A DNA stretch of 64,000 bases from Puffinus mauretanicus (taxonomy: Eukaryota > Chordata > Aves > Procellariiformes > Procellariidae), in NCBI GenBank assembly GCA_023333565.1, contig JAJKFH010003229.1, positions 4,454,501 through 4,518,500 of the forward strand, written 5' to 3'. The position numbers and the translations under genes were made by a program. Of this stretch, positions 46,645-61,600 are shown one piece after another (position 1 is the stretch's first letter; the number at the start of each line of letters is the position of its first letter). The notes beneath the pieces are model-generated. The model saw only the letters and a list, made by a program, of their open reading frames with translations. It made no database searches and was not told the origin of the DNA.

Positions 46645-49600
46645 GTAAGTTGTTTATAGTGTGTTCTGAACTATTGTTAATGCAAAAATTCTGCATAAAT
46701 GTGTTGCTTTCTGAATATGTTCTGTATGAATAGTGTTTATCTGTATGAATAGTGTGTATCTTTCTGAGATGATAATTTATCTGATTTGTGATGTTTTTGC
46801 AGACTCATTAGAGAACACACATGAAATTTTGCAGAGATATTTTGGAAGAGTCAAACAGAAAAGCTGTGCTGTATCCCTTTTTGTGCATTGATCCATTACA
46901 ATCCTACAGTTTGTAACTGTAGGGCAGATCCAGGCCACTCAGCCACTGGCAGTAGGGCATAGCCTCATTCTGCAGTTACCCAGTTTTATTTGCCTGTCTT
47001 AAGCTTTCCTATTCAGTCCTGCCTGCTTTTTTCATATTTTTTTCAGAGGAAATTCTAAAATGCTATTTAAATATTACAAGTTCTCACTCTATAAGCACTA
47101 GTTGTGGCTGAGAAGTGGATATGCCTTTTCTTTGATGATTCCTGGACTTTTTCTTTACTAAAAAGTACCACAGATGCCTTTGGATGCTATCACTTCAAAT
47201 TTAATTTCCTTATTGTCCCATAGCCCATGTTTAGATTAATGGTGCTGCATTTTTTTAGCTCGCCATTTATAACAGGGGGAGGTATAGCATGTTGAACTTC
47301 AGTCTTTTTGAAAAATCTGGGAAGGGCCCTGGTAGCGCCATAGAGACATTACTTTTTGCAATTCACATGAAATATATTTTTAAGCCCATTTTTGCAACCG
47401 ATCTGAAGAAAGATTACAAAGGTAAATTTCAGTGCTGAGAACTAGTAACAGTTTGATTCCACTTAAATGTTGCATCTGTTATGGGCTTTTCTCTGGAGAT
47501 GCAATATGATTCTTGTTGTGTATATACACATAAATATGCATACACACACACAAAAATGTGTGCGTGTATATGTATATAAATATATATGGAAGTGTAGTTT
47601 TTGGGATCGGATATAGCTAGGAACTAAATTTGTATCTAGTGTTAGTGTTTCAGTGGGAGACTTCAGGAAGAACGCGTGTTATTCAGAATATGTTGTTAGA
47701 GAAACCCAGTTCTTGTTAAACACAATTGATCGGATGCAATCTCTGCCAGTCTGAAAAAGTCCGTGAAGTACAACAGAAGAAGCATCTCTTTGCATGTGGC
47801 AGCTAGAACAAACATATAATTGGAAGCTGCTATTCATTGCCTCAGTTATCTTTAAGACCAGCCTTCTGGAATTAAATCTTGTTTGGTGCCAGACTTCCTC
47901 AGTTTGGGAGCAAAACTGGCTGCCAAAAGCTTTGATCAAATAAACTCACTGGACAGTTTCATGTAGGATAGCCTTTCAGGTCATATAAAAAGTTGCGAAT
48001 AACTTCATTTCACCCTAATTTTTACAGTCTAAGAGAAGTCATGATGTGAATGAAATCCACTCATTCAGACTGAATTATTTCCTTTTGTTTAGAGTTAGTG
48101 CTGTGCTTTGCATGTGCCCATATTTAAACACATACATACGTTCTTAATGGAAGTCTTGTCTTCAAAGCATTCTCCTCTGCCATCTTCAGAGTTCTCATTG
48201 CGTTACAGATGGATAGCAGCTTTCTTTTTTCAACTTTATATATTACCATTTGATCTTGCATATGTTGTCCAGGATGCTGTTAACTCGAGTACATGGCTTT
48301 AGGAAGGAAGGAATTCACTATTTCTTCTCAAACAACTTTTCTCAGCTGACTGCTCTACAATGAGGAAGTTGAAATAGGCACGTGGCTAATGTAGTTTCTG
48401 GAGTATCTTTCATTTATAATGTGGTGTGAAGGAAGTTTGTTATGATATTCATACTTGAACCAAGTCTATCAAGTAGCATCGTACCTCCTCTTAGAAGAAT
48501 GACAGCAAAAGTCTAAGATTGTTGTAAGAGGAAACAAATGGTGTAAAGAAAATTCCAATTTTTGTGGGAAAATTTATCATCCTTTTGAGAATGCAACATT
48601 TTCTGTTACCTGTAGTCACCAAAGAAGATGCAGAGGAGAAGATATATGCAGTCTCCATCTTGGGAGAGCCCTCACTCCAGATGTGCAATATCTGGTACCC
48701 CTCTGCTTGTGAATACCAAAAATGATGTTTTTGTTTTTATTTCTCTTCCCTTCTTTTTAAAGAATCTTTCAAATCAGCTTAGGAAATGGCTACGGAAAGA
48801 GTACAGCACCCACTATTTAAATTGGGGTGACTTATTGATATTCCAGAACACTGCTTGTTTTAAGGATGATTAATTAAAAAAAAAAAAGGCATGGTAGGGT
48901 TTCTATAATTGTTGGGAAGAATGTGGTATGCTTGACCTTCTGTCGATTTGTCCAGGAGAAGAAAATGCTCATTTCATATATGAGTGCCCACTGCTTCACT
49001 TTTGCAGATGAGGTGATTGCTAAGCCATGTAAGAGAAAAGATGGTTAGAGGTCTTGCTGCTGCATTCAAGAATAGCTTGCTTATGAGTCAATTTTGTGGT
49101 TTTGTGACTGCCTCCTTTGTATCCAAATATATTGAAAAGCCCCACAACCTCTGTGTTGGCATCCAGGATCTGAAGCCATGAATGATGTCTTGGTGTTGGG
49201 TAAGATCCTGCTTCATGCTCTCTGTAGGTCTTATTGTTTCCTCAAATAACAAAAGAGGGAAACGAGGCAACGCCAGAGATGCCATTCATACTTTTCTGAC
49301 TGAAGAGGCTACTAGGCTTGCTTGGTTTAACGTTGGCTCTTTTGATGTTCATATCCCACAAAGGAGATCTACTGTTTCAATACCAACCAAATCTTCATCT
49401 AGAAGAGTAATATTACAATCATTTGTTCTAGTCAAGGACTCCAGAGAAGAAATCAACAAATTTTGTTTTAAAGTAGTTAATAGAATACATTTTTAGTTAC
49501 CTCATGCCGTAAGAGTTTTTAGTTCTGGGTTTTATTGCCTTCTTTGCGAAAGGATAGAAAGAGCTGGGGGTTTTTTTGTTGTTGGTTTTTTTGGGGTTTA

Positions 49601-52600
49601 GTGGTTTTTGTTGGGTTGGGTTTTTTTGGTACTGGAGTCATGCATACCTCAAATTGAGAGAGCAAGCCAGAGAATCATTGCAGATTTCATGCTGGTTGGT
49701 TTGTTTTTTTCCTCCCCACATTATATTCAAGAAATTCTCCTTCTTTGTATAAGCTACCACATCCAGCATTAGAATCTTAGGCTAGAGTAGTCATGTTTCC
49801 AATACAGGGAGATGTTAATCTGCTCCAAGTTGGCCTAGACTAGTTGGCCTAGTCTGCATATTGGTCATAAAGCCTTAATCAACACCATTCCTTTCCTCCT
49901 GTCGAGAGTTCATGAGAAGATGGGGGAGATAATTGCTTACGTGAACTATAGTGTTTTGGGATGTTCATATCCAAAGAAGTGTCCTGTTTCATCCCCACAG
50001 GGAGCATAGCTATGAAATTTGTTTACAGTGCCTCTGTGAGCTTAATCACTAAAATTCTGGGATTTTTTGACTAATCTTAAACGTCCTTTCTTTGAATTAG
50101 ATATTATTAGCCTGTCTGCTTTTAGAAATACATAGGTTACCTAAAACTGAGATGATAATTTTTTACCAAGAATATAGCTTTTCTTTCATTAATGAAATCT
50201 ACCATGTTCTTCTTCCCCTTGTCCATTTCCTTTTCTCTCCAAAGTACATTTTGCCACATGAAAGTAGATTTTAAATAGAAGAAATTCAGGAGGCAGGACT
50301 CATAACTGCCGAGTCTGATTCTGCCTCAGCCTGCAAGCAGTTTGAAATACTTGCTGTAAATATTTGCGGACCTTATTACCTGAAATTTAATCTCTGAGAA
50401 TTTAGTGCTGAGACAGCGTGAATGCTAGATTTTATCTTTTAATATTACTTCAATAAAACAGTGATTCCATTAACTTAGATGCCATCGTATCATTACATTC
50501 CTATACAGTAGGAGTACAGGAAGATGCAGCAGTGTAATGTTCTTCAACTTCCATGGATGTTAAAATCGTGATGTTTTACTGGTTAGAAATTGCTGAGACA
50601 AACCTGAAACACAGTGTTAAAGGGTTCATTGGAGGTCTCAAGTGGAAGTTGAGATATATATTGCTTTGAGTACAAATAATTTGAAGGATGAAAGTGAAAT
50701 GTCTGCAAGAGGAGAGAGGAAGTGCTGCAAAAATGGAGAAAGCATTGTGGAAACATGGCATTGTAGAAGGGTAGTAAATCTCCAGTTAACTTAATATTCA
50801 CCTCCAATTTATAAGTGGTGTGTGAAGAATCTGGTCTGTGTAACATATTCTTACTTGGATTTCTCATTCTCAGAAGAATGAGGAGCATGCTTTCCTGTGC
50901 TATTGTTGCCATGAAAAATGTTTACTATCTGGTTGAACCGCACTTTTCCTAGACAAGTAAGGAGAGTTCTTCTCTTATGATAGTACAAAACCACATAGTA
51001 CACAACTGATTATTTGAGGTACCTTTTCGGTTAAAAGAACTTGAATTGCCTTTCAGCTGTATGTTCTTTGAGAGGCAAATGAACTTCCACCCCCTAAATA
51101 TCTAGTGTTATGAATTTTCTGCACTTTATCCTCTGTTATGCTGATGTTGTCTTTTAATAGCCCATTTGTAAGTTTGATTGCACTTTGAATAGCCTAGTTG
51201 TAACTCAAGATTCGTGTGAGCTGGATGAGTGAATCAGTGCTCAGCAGTCATGTTAATTTGGTAACACTTAGTTCTGGTAAGTTCGTAAGTCCTAACTGGC
51301 TATTTAAGGATTCATGGAGCTTTCAACTATAGGTTTTGGATAAATGGCTTCTGTCTGTTGTTTTCAGAGGCCCAGTATGATATGATATAATTACACTCAG
51401 AAATAAAAATAATGTAGTTTTTAGATAATGTATCTTAGTTTTATTTCTCTACTTCTTTTGAACTAGGCAACCTGGATATCTGGGCTATTACTGTGGAGGA
51501 GAGAGCTAAACATGATCAACAGTTCCATAGTCTGAAACCAACATCTGGATTTATTACTGGTAATGAAATAGTTTTAACTTCTAATTTCATTTAATTAAAT
51601 CTTAACTAATGAGCCTAAATATGTATAGAGTTGCCTGGGAGACATAAGAATTTAAAAAATTGAAGAGATATTACTCATTTTATATCCTGTTTTTCATATG
51701 CCTTACCACATTTCTGATATTTTTCTGATATTTACCAGCTATACAACTGGTTTATGCCACTTGGTTTTTCTGTAAGTAGGATTAAAATAAAGCTCTATAA
51801 AGCAGTGCTACTGTGCAGAGCCAGCTGATACTTACAAGCTGTAGAGTTAGAATTCAGGATGTGGAATCACCCTGATGCCTGGTAGTATTTATAGTGCTTT
51901 TAATGTGCTCAGTAAATTAACTCACTGTACCGACTCTGGCTGAGATGGAGTTAACTTTCTTCATAGCAGCCTGTATGGTGCTGTGTTTTGGAATTGTGAC
52001 TAAAGCAGTGCTGATAACACATCAACGTTTTGGCTGTGGCTGAACAGTGTTTGCAAAGCCTCTCTCCCGTACCACCATGCTCAGCAAAAACTGGGCGGGG
52101 GGGCTGTTGTCCTCTAGGTTAGCCATTGCTCAGAGACTGAGCTTGAGAGTGGTGATGAGTGATTACCTTTGCATCACTTGAGGTTTTTTTCCTACTCTTT
52201 CACTTATTAAACTGTCTTTATTGTGACCAATGAGGTTTTTGAGTTTTCTCACTTTCGCGCTCCCTATTCTCTTCCCCATCCTGCTGGGGGGAGGGAAGTG
52301 AGTGAGTGACTGGGTACTTAGTTTCTGCCTGGGGTCAACCCACCATGCTAACATACTAGTAGATTAAGAAGTCTGTTTAAATAAAGACGTATCAATTTAA
52401 CTGAAATCTGTTTCAGAAACTGGTTGTTTAAACTAGTGAAATCAATGTGGATGACCTCTTTAAAAAATCTAAATGGCAAAATTTATTTAAGTTCTGGGAA
52501 GCAAAACTGCAAGTAAAGGAATTGCACTGATCCTACTAAATTTTCATTGAACACCACTAATTTGCTTTTGTTTTAAAGGCAATAGGATGCCTACTTTTTT

Positions 52601-55600
52601 GTTAGTTTGTTTTGTATAATTAAATTTTCTTTAGTGCTATCTAAACTCCGATGCTCAATTGAAATGAAAGGTATAGAAGTGTTTTACCTTTCTTGCTGTC
52701 TGATCCATCAAGAGGATTTCCAGAGTGTGAAATCAGAATCGGATTCTTAGCAGTCTCATCACAGCCATACATGCCTCCAAGTATACAATTTGATTGTTTC
52801 TACTCCTGCTACATGACAGATATAGTACAAAATAGTGCTGTTTTTATTGACCTCCTTTGATATTTAGTGCTATTTCTAGTCTGTTTACAACTTTCCTTTA
52901 CAGGCCACAACATTTCCAAGTACCTAATCCTTTTGTAATTTTTTGCTATCCTTACTTTTAATTGATAGTTGGAAAATGGCTTTGAAATATACCATTGCTT
53001 TCTTTAATGGTAGCTTATGTTCACATCAGGGTAAAGACCACTTTATTTAGTTTGTGCTAGCTGAGTGGCATTGTACTTCCAAAAAATCTAAGGTAAGAGT
53101 TTATCTTGATACATACTTTCTCTGGAAGAAAAAATTTTCTTGTTCTCACGAGGCATATGATTCCTGCAAAGAGAGCCATTAACACAGATTAGGGACTGTG
53201 AACCATGAGTTTCCCATTGCCCTAAATGTTTACGCCCAGTTGACTTCGTGTGGCGCTGACTGTTGCAGACTTAAACAGTATGTGCATGTTGGAAATATCT
53301 GGTAGGTTTGCAAGTGACAAAGTAAGTTTAAATCTCTATTGTGTATGTGTGGCATTAAGTATTTATGGTTTTACTGTTACTTCTGTTGTAGATATTTTTG
53401 ACTCATGATTTCCTCTTACAGGTATTTTTAGCATTTTCTGAAATGATGTCCTATTTATTTTATAGGTGATCAAGCTAGAAACTTTTTTTTTCAATCTGGG
53501 TTACCTCAACCGGTATTAGCACAGATATGGTGAGTATATGGGAGGGGATGGGAGAATTGCAGTTACGTCAGAGTGAAGTTTGCTGGTACAGACTTGGGCA
53601 GTAACTATATTTCACATTCTGGGCTTTAAAATCACCTATTTAGTTCAGTGTGCTTTCCGAAAGTCTGCGAGGCAAATACGCTTTGTAGTTTGTTTTAGCT
53701 GAGTTTTTAAGTTAAGTTTGGAAGTAGCCATCCTTCTGCAAATGGCATCTTTGAAGTTGACAATTTGCAACACTCATTTCAAATTACTAAATGCTTTCAA
53801 CTTTATTAAAACTGTACTAATACAATCGCTAAGCACAGTAATTAGTATTAAAAATCTTCTAATGGGAGACCCTATGCAAGACTTGCAAGATTTGTTACAA
53901 AAATGAAGATGGGCATAGACTATTTCCATTGTAGTTGGAGATACACTTGAAAGCTTGAAATTTTTACTATTGGTGGGTTTAGACAGATCTCCATTGCTGT
54001 ATATTACACATAACAAACATTTCTACAATTTTCTTCATGCAGGATTGCAGTTGTTTCTGCTCCAAATTATATGACCCTGCTAGACTTGGACATGCTAACT
54101 TGCGTAGATTATTCATAATTTACATTAATAACGTTACTACTAAAACTTTTTTTGGTGCTAGACAGAATGAAATAATATTATTTTTCATTCTAGATTGGAA
54201 AAAGCAGCAGAGGGATGGATAACTTTCGAAAAATATATTAACTTTTCCTCTGTTGTTAACTGTTGGAAAGAGAGAGTAGTTTATTGCAGTTATAAAAACT
54301 TTTTGTTGTAGTAAGGACTTATGAAGGCAGAATCTTGCTCTCACTGGAGAAAGAAGAAAATTATTTTCTTGCAAGAAAAACAATTGCTTTGGAAATATGC
54401 ATGCCTGAAAGAGGGGCTGGATTTACATGGCTTTTAAGTAAACAGCTTATTTTCTTTTCAAATTATCTTCATCTTACAAATATAAAATCTGATCTGGTTA
54501 TCTTATTTGTTGAAGACTCAGTGAAAGTCTTAAATGTCCCTTTGGAACTTCTCTTGCTTCATAATTAAACAAAGAAAGAAGTTTTGTCTTAAACAAAGCA
54601 TCCTTTCTCCAAAAATGTTCTGTAGGCATTAGCTTTAAATAGGTGTTAACAAAACTAAACAGTTGTAAATAGTCTGACTAAAAATCTCTTCCTCTCTGAA
54701 TTATTCAGTTTTTCAGCCTCTTGAGAGGGGGAGAATCATTCCACTAGTTCTGTAGTTGTCATAGAGACAAGACCTGAACTTGCACATTTTTTTAAATAAA
54801 GCTGAACTACAACTTATTCATGCTGCCGTTATAAATCATAAAAAAGCATGTTGACATCCCTTTCTCACTCTCTTCTTTTTTCGATCATCTCTGAATTAAG
54901 AGAAGTAAATATTTAAGTAAAAATCTAGATCACTTGTATTTATTCCCAGTTGGAATTAGAATAACCAAGTAGGAAAATAGTCACATAGTGGTAGTAAGAC
55001 CCCTTAAAAAAAAAAAGGAAGAAAAAAAGAAAGGAAAACCACCTTCTTTTCCCACAACTTGAATGATTTAACTCTTTTGATCTATCAGTGAATGTTTGTT
55101 TGTAACCTGCCACAGATTACTGCTGTCCCTCAGAAACAATAGAAGTTAGACTGTTTAGTGGGGAGAAGTCCTTTGCAACCTCTAAAGGACGTCACAATAC
55201 GCTCAAGACTGCATTGAAAAATGTGAATCATTGTTTATTCTAGCTCCCAGGGGTAAGATCTTGAAGTGGCATACTTGCTTTGTGGATTAATAGCAATATT
55301 CTAATGTTGTCTAAATCTCTATTAACATTGATATAGATCCGTGAGTACTTCAATAGAGGGGGGAGTTCTGGAGTAATAAGCCCAGAATCTCTGAGAGATA
55401 CGAGCTGCATAAAACTTCTTTTCTATCAGTATTCTTTATTGCCTGAATAGATCGAAATTTTTTTTTTTAGAAATAATTTTCTAATCCTAGAAATATGGAA
55501 GTGTATTTATGTTGTGTTTTGGAAGTGTTTTCCTATTCTTAATGAGTCTACTTATTGTGAATACAGTTGATATTAATCTGTCTGCAGGACAGGAGCCTAG

Positions 55601-58600
55601 CATTTGTTTCATAAAGGATTACTTACAGCTGTATGTAGACAAGCTTATGCTAATACAAAGTTTCATCTGTTTTGTTGGCTATGGAAGTTCTTGTATAGAA
55701 AAACGCAACTGGGAAAGGAACTGCAGGGGGGATTGGCCTAATGAGTGATTGGCCATGCTGCTTTCAGAGCTCTCCGCAGAAAAAGCAAGCCCTCTATCTC
55801 TATGAGTTTCCAAACATATTATATCATGAGTGAGAGAATTTTGTTTGCATAAGTGAGCAGTGTAAGGATTTTTGCTGTCTTATATTTTAATTAAAATTGA
55901 ATTGCCATTTTTATATCATGAAAAAATAGTTTTCACTAGAACTTCAAGAAATGCTAGCTAGCTGAAGTATCAGTCTTCTGCCTCAAGAGCTGCTTTAAAA
56001 ATCTTCTGCAGTTGGTGTAATTGTTTTCTAAGATGAGACTCTAAGGAGTATCTCTTATTTTAACTTCTGCTATTAATCAAAGCTTCCCCAGAATTCAAGT
56101 TCCTTAAAAATAGTACCTCCATGGTTTTTAGCATTGGGATTCCTGTGTCCCTTCTACTCATCATTCATTTAAGAAAAAAGAAGTCTCTGGGACCTCAGTG
56201 GAGCATTGGTGGAATTATTATGGTCTGTCATGACAACTTCTTTACTGTTCTACCCTTTACAAGCTTTGGAGTCTGCCAAGCTGGTAATCTATTAAGAAGC
56301 CTCTAAGTAGGCTTTGAATTGAGACTGCAATGACTCTGAAGATAACTGTTTTTAAGTAGGCAATAATCTGGCTTTCTTCTAAAGCCCTCATGAATGGTGG
56401 CCTCAAAAAGCGTCTTCTGTGTAGCCTGTCTCTCTGGAATTAAATGCGAACTAAAATAATCAATGCCATCTGGTTTTCATGCATTTAGAGTTATTTATTT
56501 TTTCAGGACAAACTAAAGCCATTGGTTGACTTACCTATTTCTGACATATGCTTACCTCACAACCTTCTTAAATTTGTGTCCAATTGTGGGAGTGAAAGAT
56601 TATGGGTGGCAATTCTGTGAGTTGTAACTATTATTATACTTGCATTGATTAAGTGACCGTGATGCTAAAGACCCAATTTCTGCCATTATGGCTGCAATAT
56701 GAGATTGTATAATCTAATATGGGAATGCACAGCTACATAAATTCAGATTTTTGAACTGCAAGGAGGCTTCCTTGTTTTAACACTCTGTGCTATTTTCATG
56801 GAGATAGATGTTTTGTAGGCTAATCATAAGCATATTTGATGGAAAAAACTGTTCATGCTCAGTTTTTGTGCCTCATAAATGCAGAAATAATCAAGTTGTC
56901 TTTGCATTCTGCAGAAAAGAGGAGAGAAAGGAGGAGGAAAAGATCTGTAGGGGAAGAATTTTGTCAACACCTGAAACCTAGCATTGTGATGAAGCCCACT
57001 GTATTCTCTCCCTGTTATAAACACAGGCCTGTTCTACAAAATATAATAAATATTTAGTCAATGTTTAATCCGTTTAGTGCTCTGAACTGGTTCCGGCCAG
57101 ACCTTAAATGAAACAAATTTACGGACACGACATTCTTCCAAATTTCATTAGAAGCAGAGCAATGAAGTTAGGTAGTGTTTACTGTCAGCCACTCACTGCA
57201 TTTAAGGTGATGTTTATTCAAAAGTTGCACTGTAATCTAACAGCATGACACTAGGTTCAGTAATTAGAAATGGCAATTTGTCCTATTTTTGCACTGAAGA
57301 TTTTGTCAGACAAAAGCTGATTTTTGTTAGCATGCTGTAAAAACGTGTATAAATTCTGTAGTGTGTACGTAATTTTTCTCACTGAAATTTGTGCTGTTAA
57401 TTTAAATAACAAAGCCATTGATGTAGAGTAAATGAGTTGAACAGAAGACCAGACGTTAAATTAAAACCTAGTGATGATTTTGTAAATAGGAGTTCAATTA
57501 AAGCAATGAGACTGGTGCTCATCAGAGTTTCTTATTACTGGACAATTAGTGTTTTCTCATGTAAAATGTAAAATAAGCAAAGACTTATTGTGTTCTAGCA
57601 GTACACTCTGTAAGTAGTGCCTGGAGAATCAAGGTCACCTACAGCGATATTTACTTGTACTGCATTTTCATGGCCATGCATATGACAGGTTGAGGGACTG
57701 CCTGTGCTTTAGTAATCAAAAGGCTTACATTTTATAAATCAAAGTATTTGCAGGTGTAGAAGCCACAGATAAGACTACTATAAATACAATTTGTGTAATT
57801 ACTTTGCTTAAATGCAAAGATGTAAGGAACATTGTGACTATTTATTTGAGTTGTCAGTGCTATTTGGTCACTATGGAGCTGACTGACTTCTCCGTATGTT
57901 GAGGAAGGAGTCATCTTCGGGAGCACCACTGACTGCTTGGAGTGCAGTCAAAAATGTACTGGAATAGGTTTATCCAGATCAATTTCTCTAGCTTTGTTCC
58001 TATGCACATCCTCAGCTTGCTAGCTATATAAGCCTGGTTTCTACTGCCTGTTTCCACTGCACATCTGACAGAAAAATGGCTAAGCAAGTGTTGAACTAAA
58101 CTTTCATTAAAATCCCTGCACATTTTCCCTCTTGAATATTTTTGAGTTTTCTTTAGTTGCCTTCAAAAAGGTGTGGTGTCTGCTTGTAAGCATCAATTAA
58201 ATGAAGCTAATTATCTGCTCCTGGTTTCCATTGTTCTTAATACTCTGTAATTTTCTAATGAGGCTTTCTTACCCTCTGTATTCATTCACTGTATGTTGGT
58301 TTACTTTCTAGTGCAAAACCCACTAAAGGGGGCACTTCAGAAAATACATTTAGCCATTAAGTTTCTGATATTTTAACACTCCAAATACCGTTTGCCTCTT
58401 GAATGTTTTGGGTTTGTAAGACTTGCAGCACGTATTTCTCCCAAGTGAAACTTTCAGAAATCAACGTCGCTGTTTATAGGTGGTGACTAATGGACGTTAT
58501 ATGAAGTGTTTTGGTTGTAAAAAGCAAAAGGTGTATGAAGAAGAAAATGAAAAGGTACTGGCTAATACTCTTCCTTGTAAGCCTGAGTGATGATTTTGGG

Positions 58601-61600
58601 CAACAAAAATTCTACAGCGTGTTGTGGGACACTTCCATGCTATTGTTGAAAAATAGACAGGGCGGATATTCTTAATTGTCATAGTTAAACTATGAATTCC
58701 TTCAAAATGAATTTGGGCTTTTTACAGGAATTTTAAGTTAATATAAACATTTCTGATGTAGAGAAAATTTTAGAGAGATGCAAACATGTCTTTTTGAGGT
58801 TTATACCCATTTCATTGTGTAAGAGGAAAAGCAGTACATACTACATACATGCGTTCTGTTTGCAGGTTTGCATATAGTGGCTTGTGGCATGTACTCCTCA
58901 CTGGACAGAAAGATATGATGGAAGCTAATAAATTCTTAGTGTTTTTATGTCCAGAGAAAGCCATTGCACTTCAGAATAAACAAAACATAGATAACCTCAA
59001 TAACAAACTGTGAGAAGCCTACTTTGTGTTTTTAACTATTTTCTAGAAGTAACTATACCTCTCATTTTGAAATACACATTTTTCATTAACAGCTGTTGCA
59101 GTCTGTCCTTGCTGTTGCTTAACACTCATAGGAGAGAGGCTCCTCTGCCTTCACTAGGGTTCTCCCACTTGTGTCTACAAGTTGCGTGAAGATAAAAACA
59201 TTACATCTTCCACTTAAACTTAGCCTGCCGATACATCTGGAGGTACCAGTGTGTTGCTTGCTCTTCATGGAAGAGTGATCAGAAGCTGAGACTCTAGAAC
59301 AGTGTTGTTCTGCAAGGAAGAGGAGGTACCCATTCCAAATTGGTACTTCTCTCGATCTAGGTTTGCCATGCTGGCCTTCCCTCTTCCTTCTGCTGGTTGG
59401 GCTACCATATATAAAGTGTGACGACTACCTTGGGATCTTTTTAACTGATTATTTGTCAAATGAACCATATTGTAAGCGATCATGACTGAAACTTGAATCC
59501 AAATCACGTTATGCTATGTGGATTGCAGAATCAGTTTTGACTAAATTTAGGCTTCCAAAGACTTGCTGGGATTAGAGGAAGATTTAAAGTTACTGAAGAG
59601 CAGGCAGATTTTACGTGTAAATTAAACTTTGCTGTGATATGAAGCTTCAGGAAACAACACCTAGAAGTTCTCACAGCCAAAACTTGTTCTTCAATGAAAT
59701 ACATGTAGTAATTCAACATCTTTCAGGGAGTGGTGCAATGCATACTTTTCTTTTTAACTGTAAGCCTCAGAGTCTACAGTTTCCTCACTAGACTTTCTTT
59801 TTCTTCTCTAAATACCACTGCCAGATTTTCAGTAGTTGTATTTAGCCTCGTGACATCAAAATTGATGGATTAAGACAGATATACCGCTGAAAATGCTGTC
59901 TTAAAGTACTGAGAAGGGTTGGAGTGTCTCCGTTTTTGGGGAAGTGCTACTGGTGATCTAAACCAGGGGAAACTCTTAAGGGTATGGTTCACCTGTGGCA
60001 ACCCCTGCTGGGATCTGCCTCTTTGATTTTTTTCCTAGGGTTTTTTTGGTGTGATGGGATGGTTTTCATCTTGTGAATGCTTTGCCACTGCATTTACTTG
60101 GCTGTCTACTTATTTAAGTATCAGTTATAAATAACTGTCAATTTATTGCAGTAATTTTTTGATAACTTTTCACATACTTGCATGAAAGCTTTCCTCAAGA
60201 GGGATTTGATGAGAAATAAAGCTCTATCTTAACTGGACTGCCTGGATCCTTTGTGTTGTCATGTCCATGACGTGTAAATGTACACATGAACTTAAAAATA
60301 TATACTATTCCAATACTGAAATGCGTACTTAATTCTTCAAATGAATGCAAAGAAATAAGCATAATGTTTAAAACTAAGTTTAGAACTGATTACATTATTA
60401 ATATGCATTTACTCTGGATTTTGGTTTGCAATTGCAGGAACTAACATTTTTCTTCCTGCTTCTCTCCCCCCAACCTCCCAACCCTATTCCCTGCTGAGCA
60501 TTGTTTTCTTAACCATCAAATGAAGAAACAAAAAGACGACTGTTTAAGTCAGACTACTTTACATGAAAGCCTATTCAAGGTCTAGGCTCAATGTTTTATC
60601 TTGAGTACTATTGTTCAACTGAAAACACATTTGTACACTTGCAGATGTAATGGTGTTCAGTAAAGTGCACAGATTTAAAGAACATCTTATTTTAAATGTA
60701 GCTAAAGTACAGATTTGCAGACTAAGTCATTTGATTCCCTGTAATGCTGTTTGTAGTACCATGTAGTTTCATTTGTGTGATTTTTGCAAAGTTTTTGTAG
60801 AACTACATTAATCCTTCTTCTCTAGATGCTTCACTGTAATTCCCCTAAGAGTTGAAAAGCGACTTTGAAAATATTTATTAATCACTCCAAGAAAGAAATC
60901 AAGACGCTCTCAGTTTAAACAGTGTCTTGTTTCATGACCATTTTTAGCCTGGCAAAATTATTTTGAGTGGAAATTAATTAGTCTTGAATATACATGCCTG
61001 TGTGTGCACATTCCTAGGTCAGTTCCTGAAGTTCATAATTTAAGAATCTGACTGTGAAAATCGTGTATTTTGTAGGGCTCTAGCTGACATGAACAATGAT
61101 GGGAGGATGGATCAGTTGGAGTTTTCAATAGCTATGAAACTTATCAAATTAAAACTACAAGGTTATCAACTCCCATCTGCACTGCCTCCTGTCATGAAGC
61201 AGCCACCTATTGCTCTGCCTAGTGCACCAGGATTTGGTAAGCTCCTTATTTTCCTCCTTGTTAGCTTGTATTATAGCAAGCTAAGTTGAATTTGATTGTT
61301 TTGCAGTTTCCAGAAGAAACTTTTAGGAAAAAGTACTTCTAAAAGTATGTGGACTCAAAAGCAAATGCTTTCTCATGCATGCACACGCTCAAAAAAAAAA
61401 TCTCAATGAGCTTTTAGCACCCAGCCATATTGAATAACAGAAGCTGAGGTCCTGTTTGCTTCAGCTCTTACACTGCTCCGCATATGTTCCAAACACAAGT
61501 GTTTGTGGGGAAAAAAGATGGATCAGGTAGCAGGGCTAGTGCATTCCAAAGTGATGGAGTTTTTATTTAAGCTATTGTTATTTATCTCTATTTTTCATGA

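Larger units (their letters stand above)
46645..51466 (+). other. ITSN1: ITSN1 intron 2
   Basis: AT-rich. It contains a 19-bp tandem duplication at 46722-46759, a mixed TA/CA/TG microsatellite at 47518-47588 and a T/G-rich tract at 49568-49630. No additional exon was recognised. Confidence 0.75.

Noticed and set aside
49182..49496. 104-codon plus-strand frame with an overlapping minus-strand frame at 49088-49285
   Set aside because: No family resemblance and no splice sites in phase with ITSN1.
57732..58123. Two neighbouring minus-strand frames of 65-70 codons suggesting a broken gene
   Set aside because: Different frames, no recognisable protein similarity and no repeat signature; consistent with chance.
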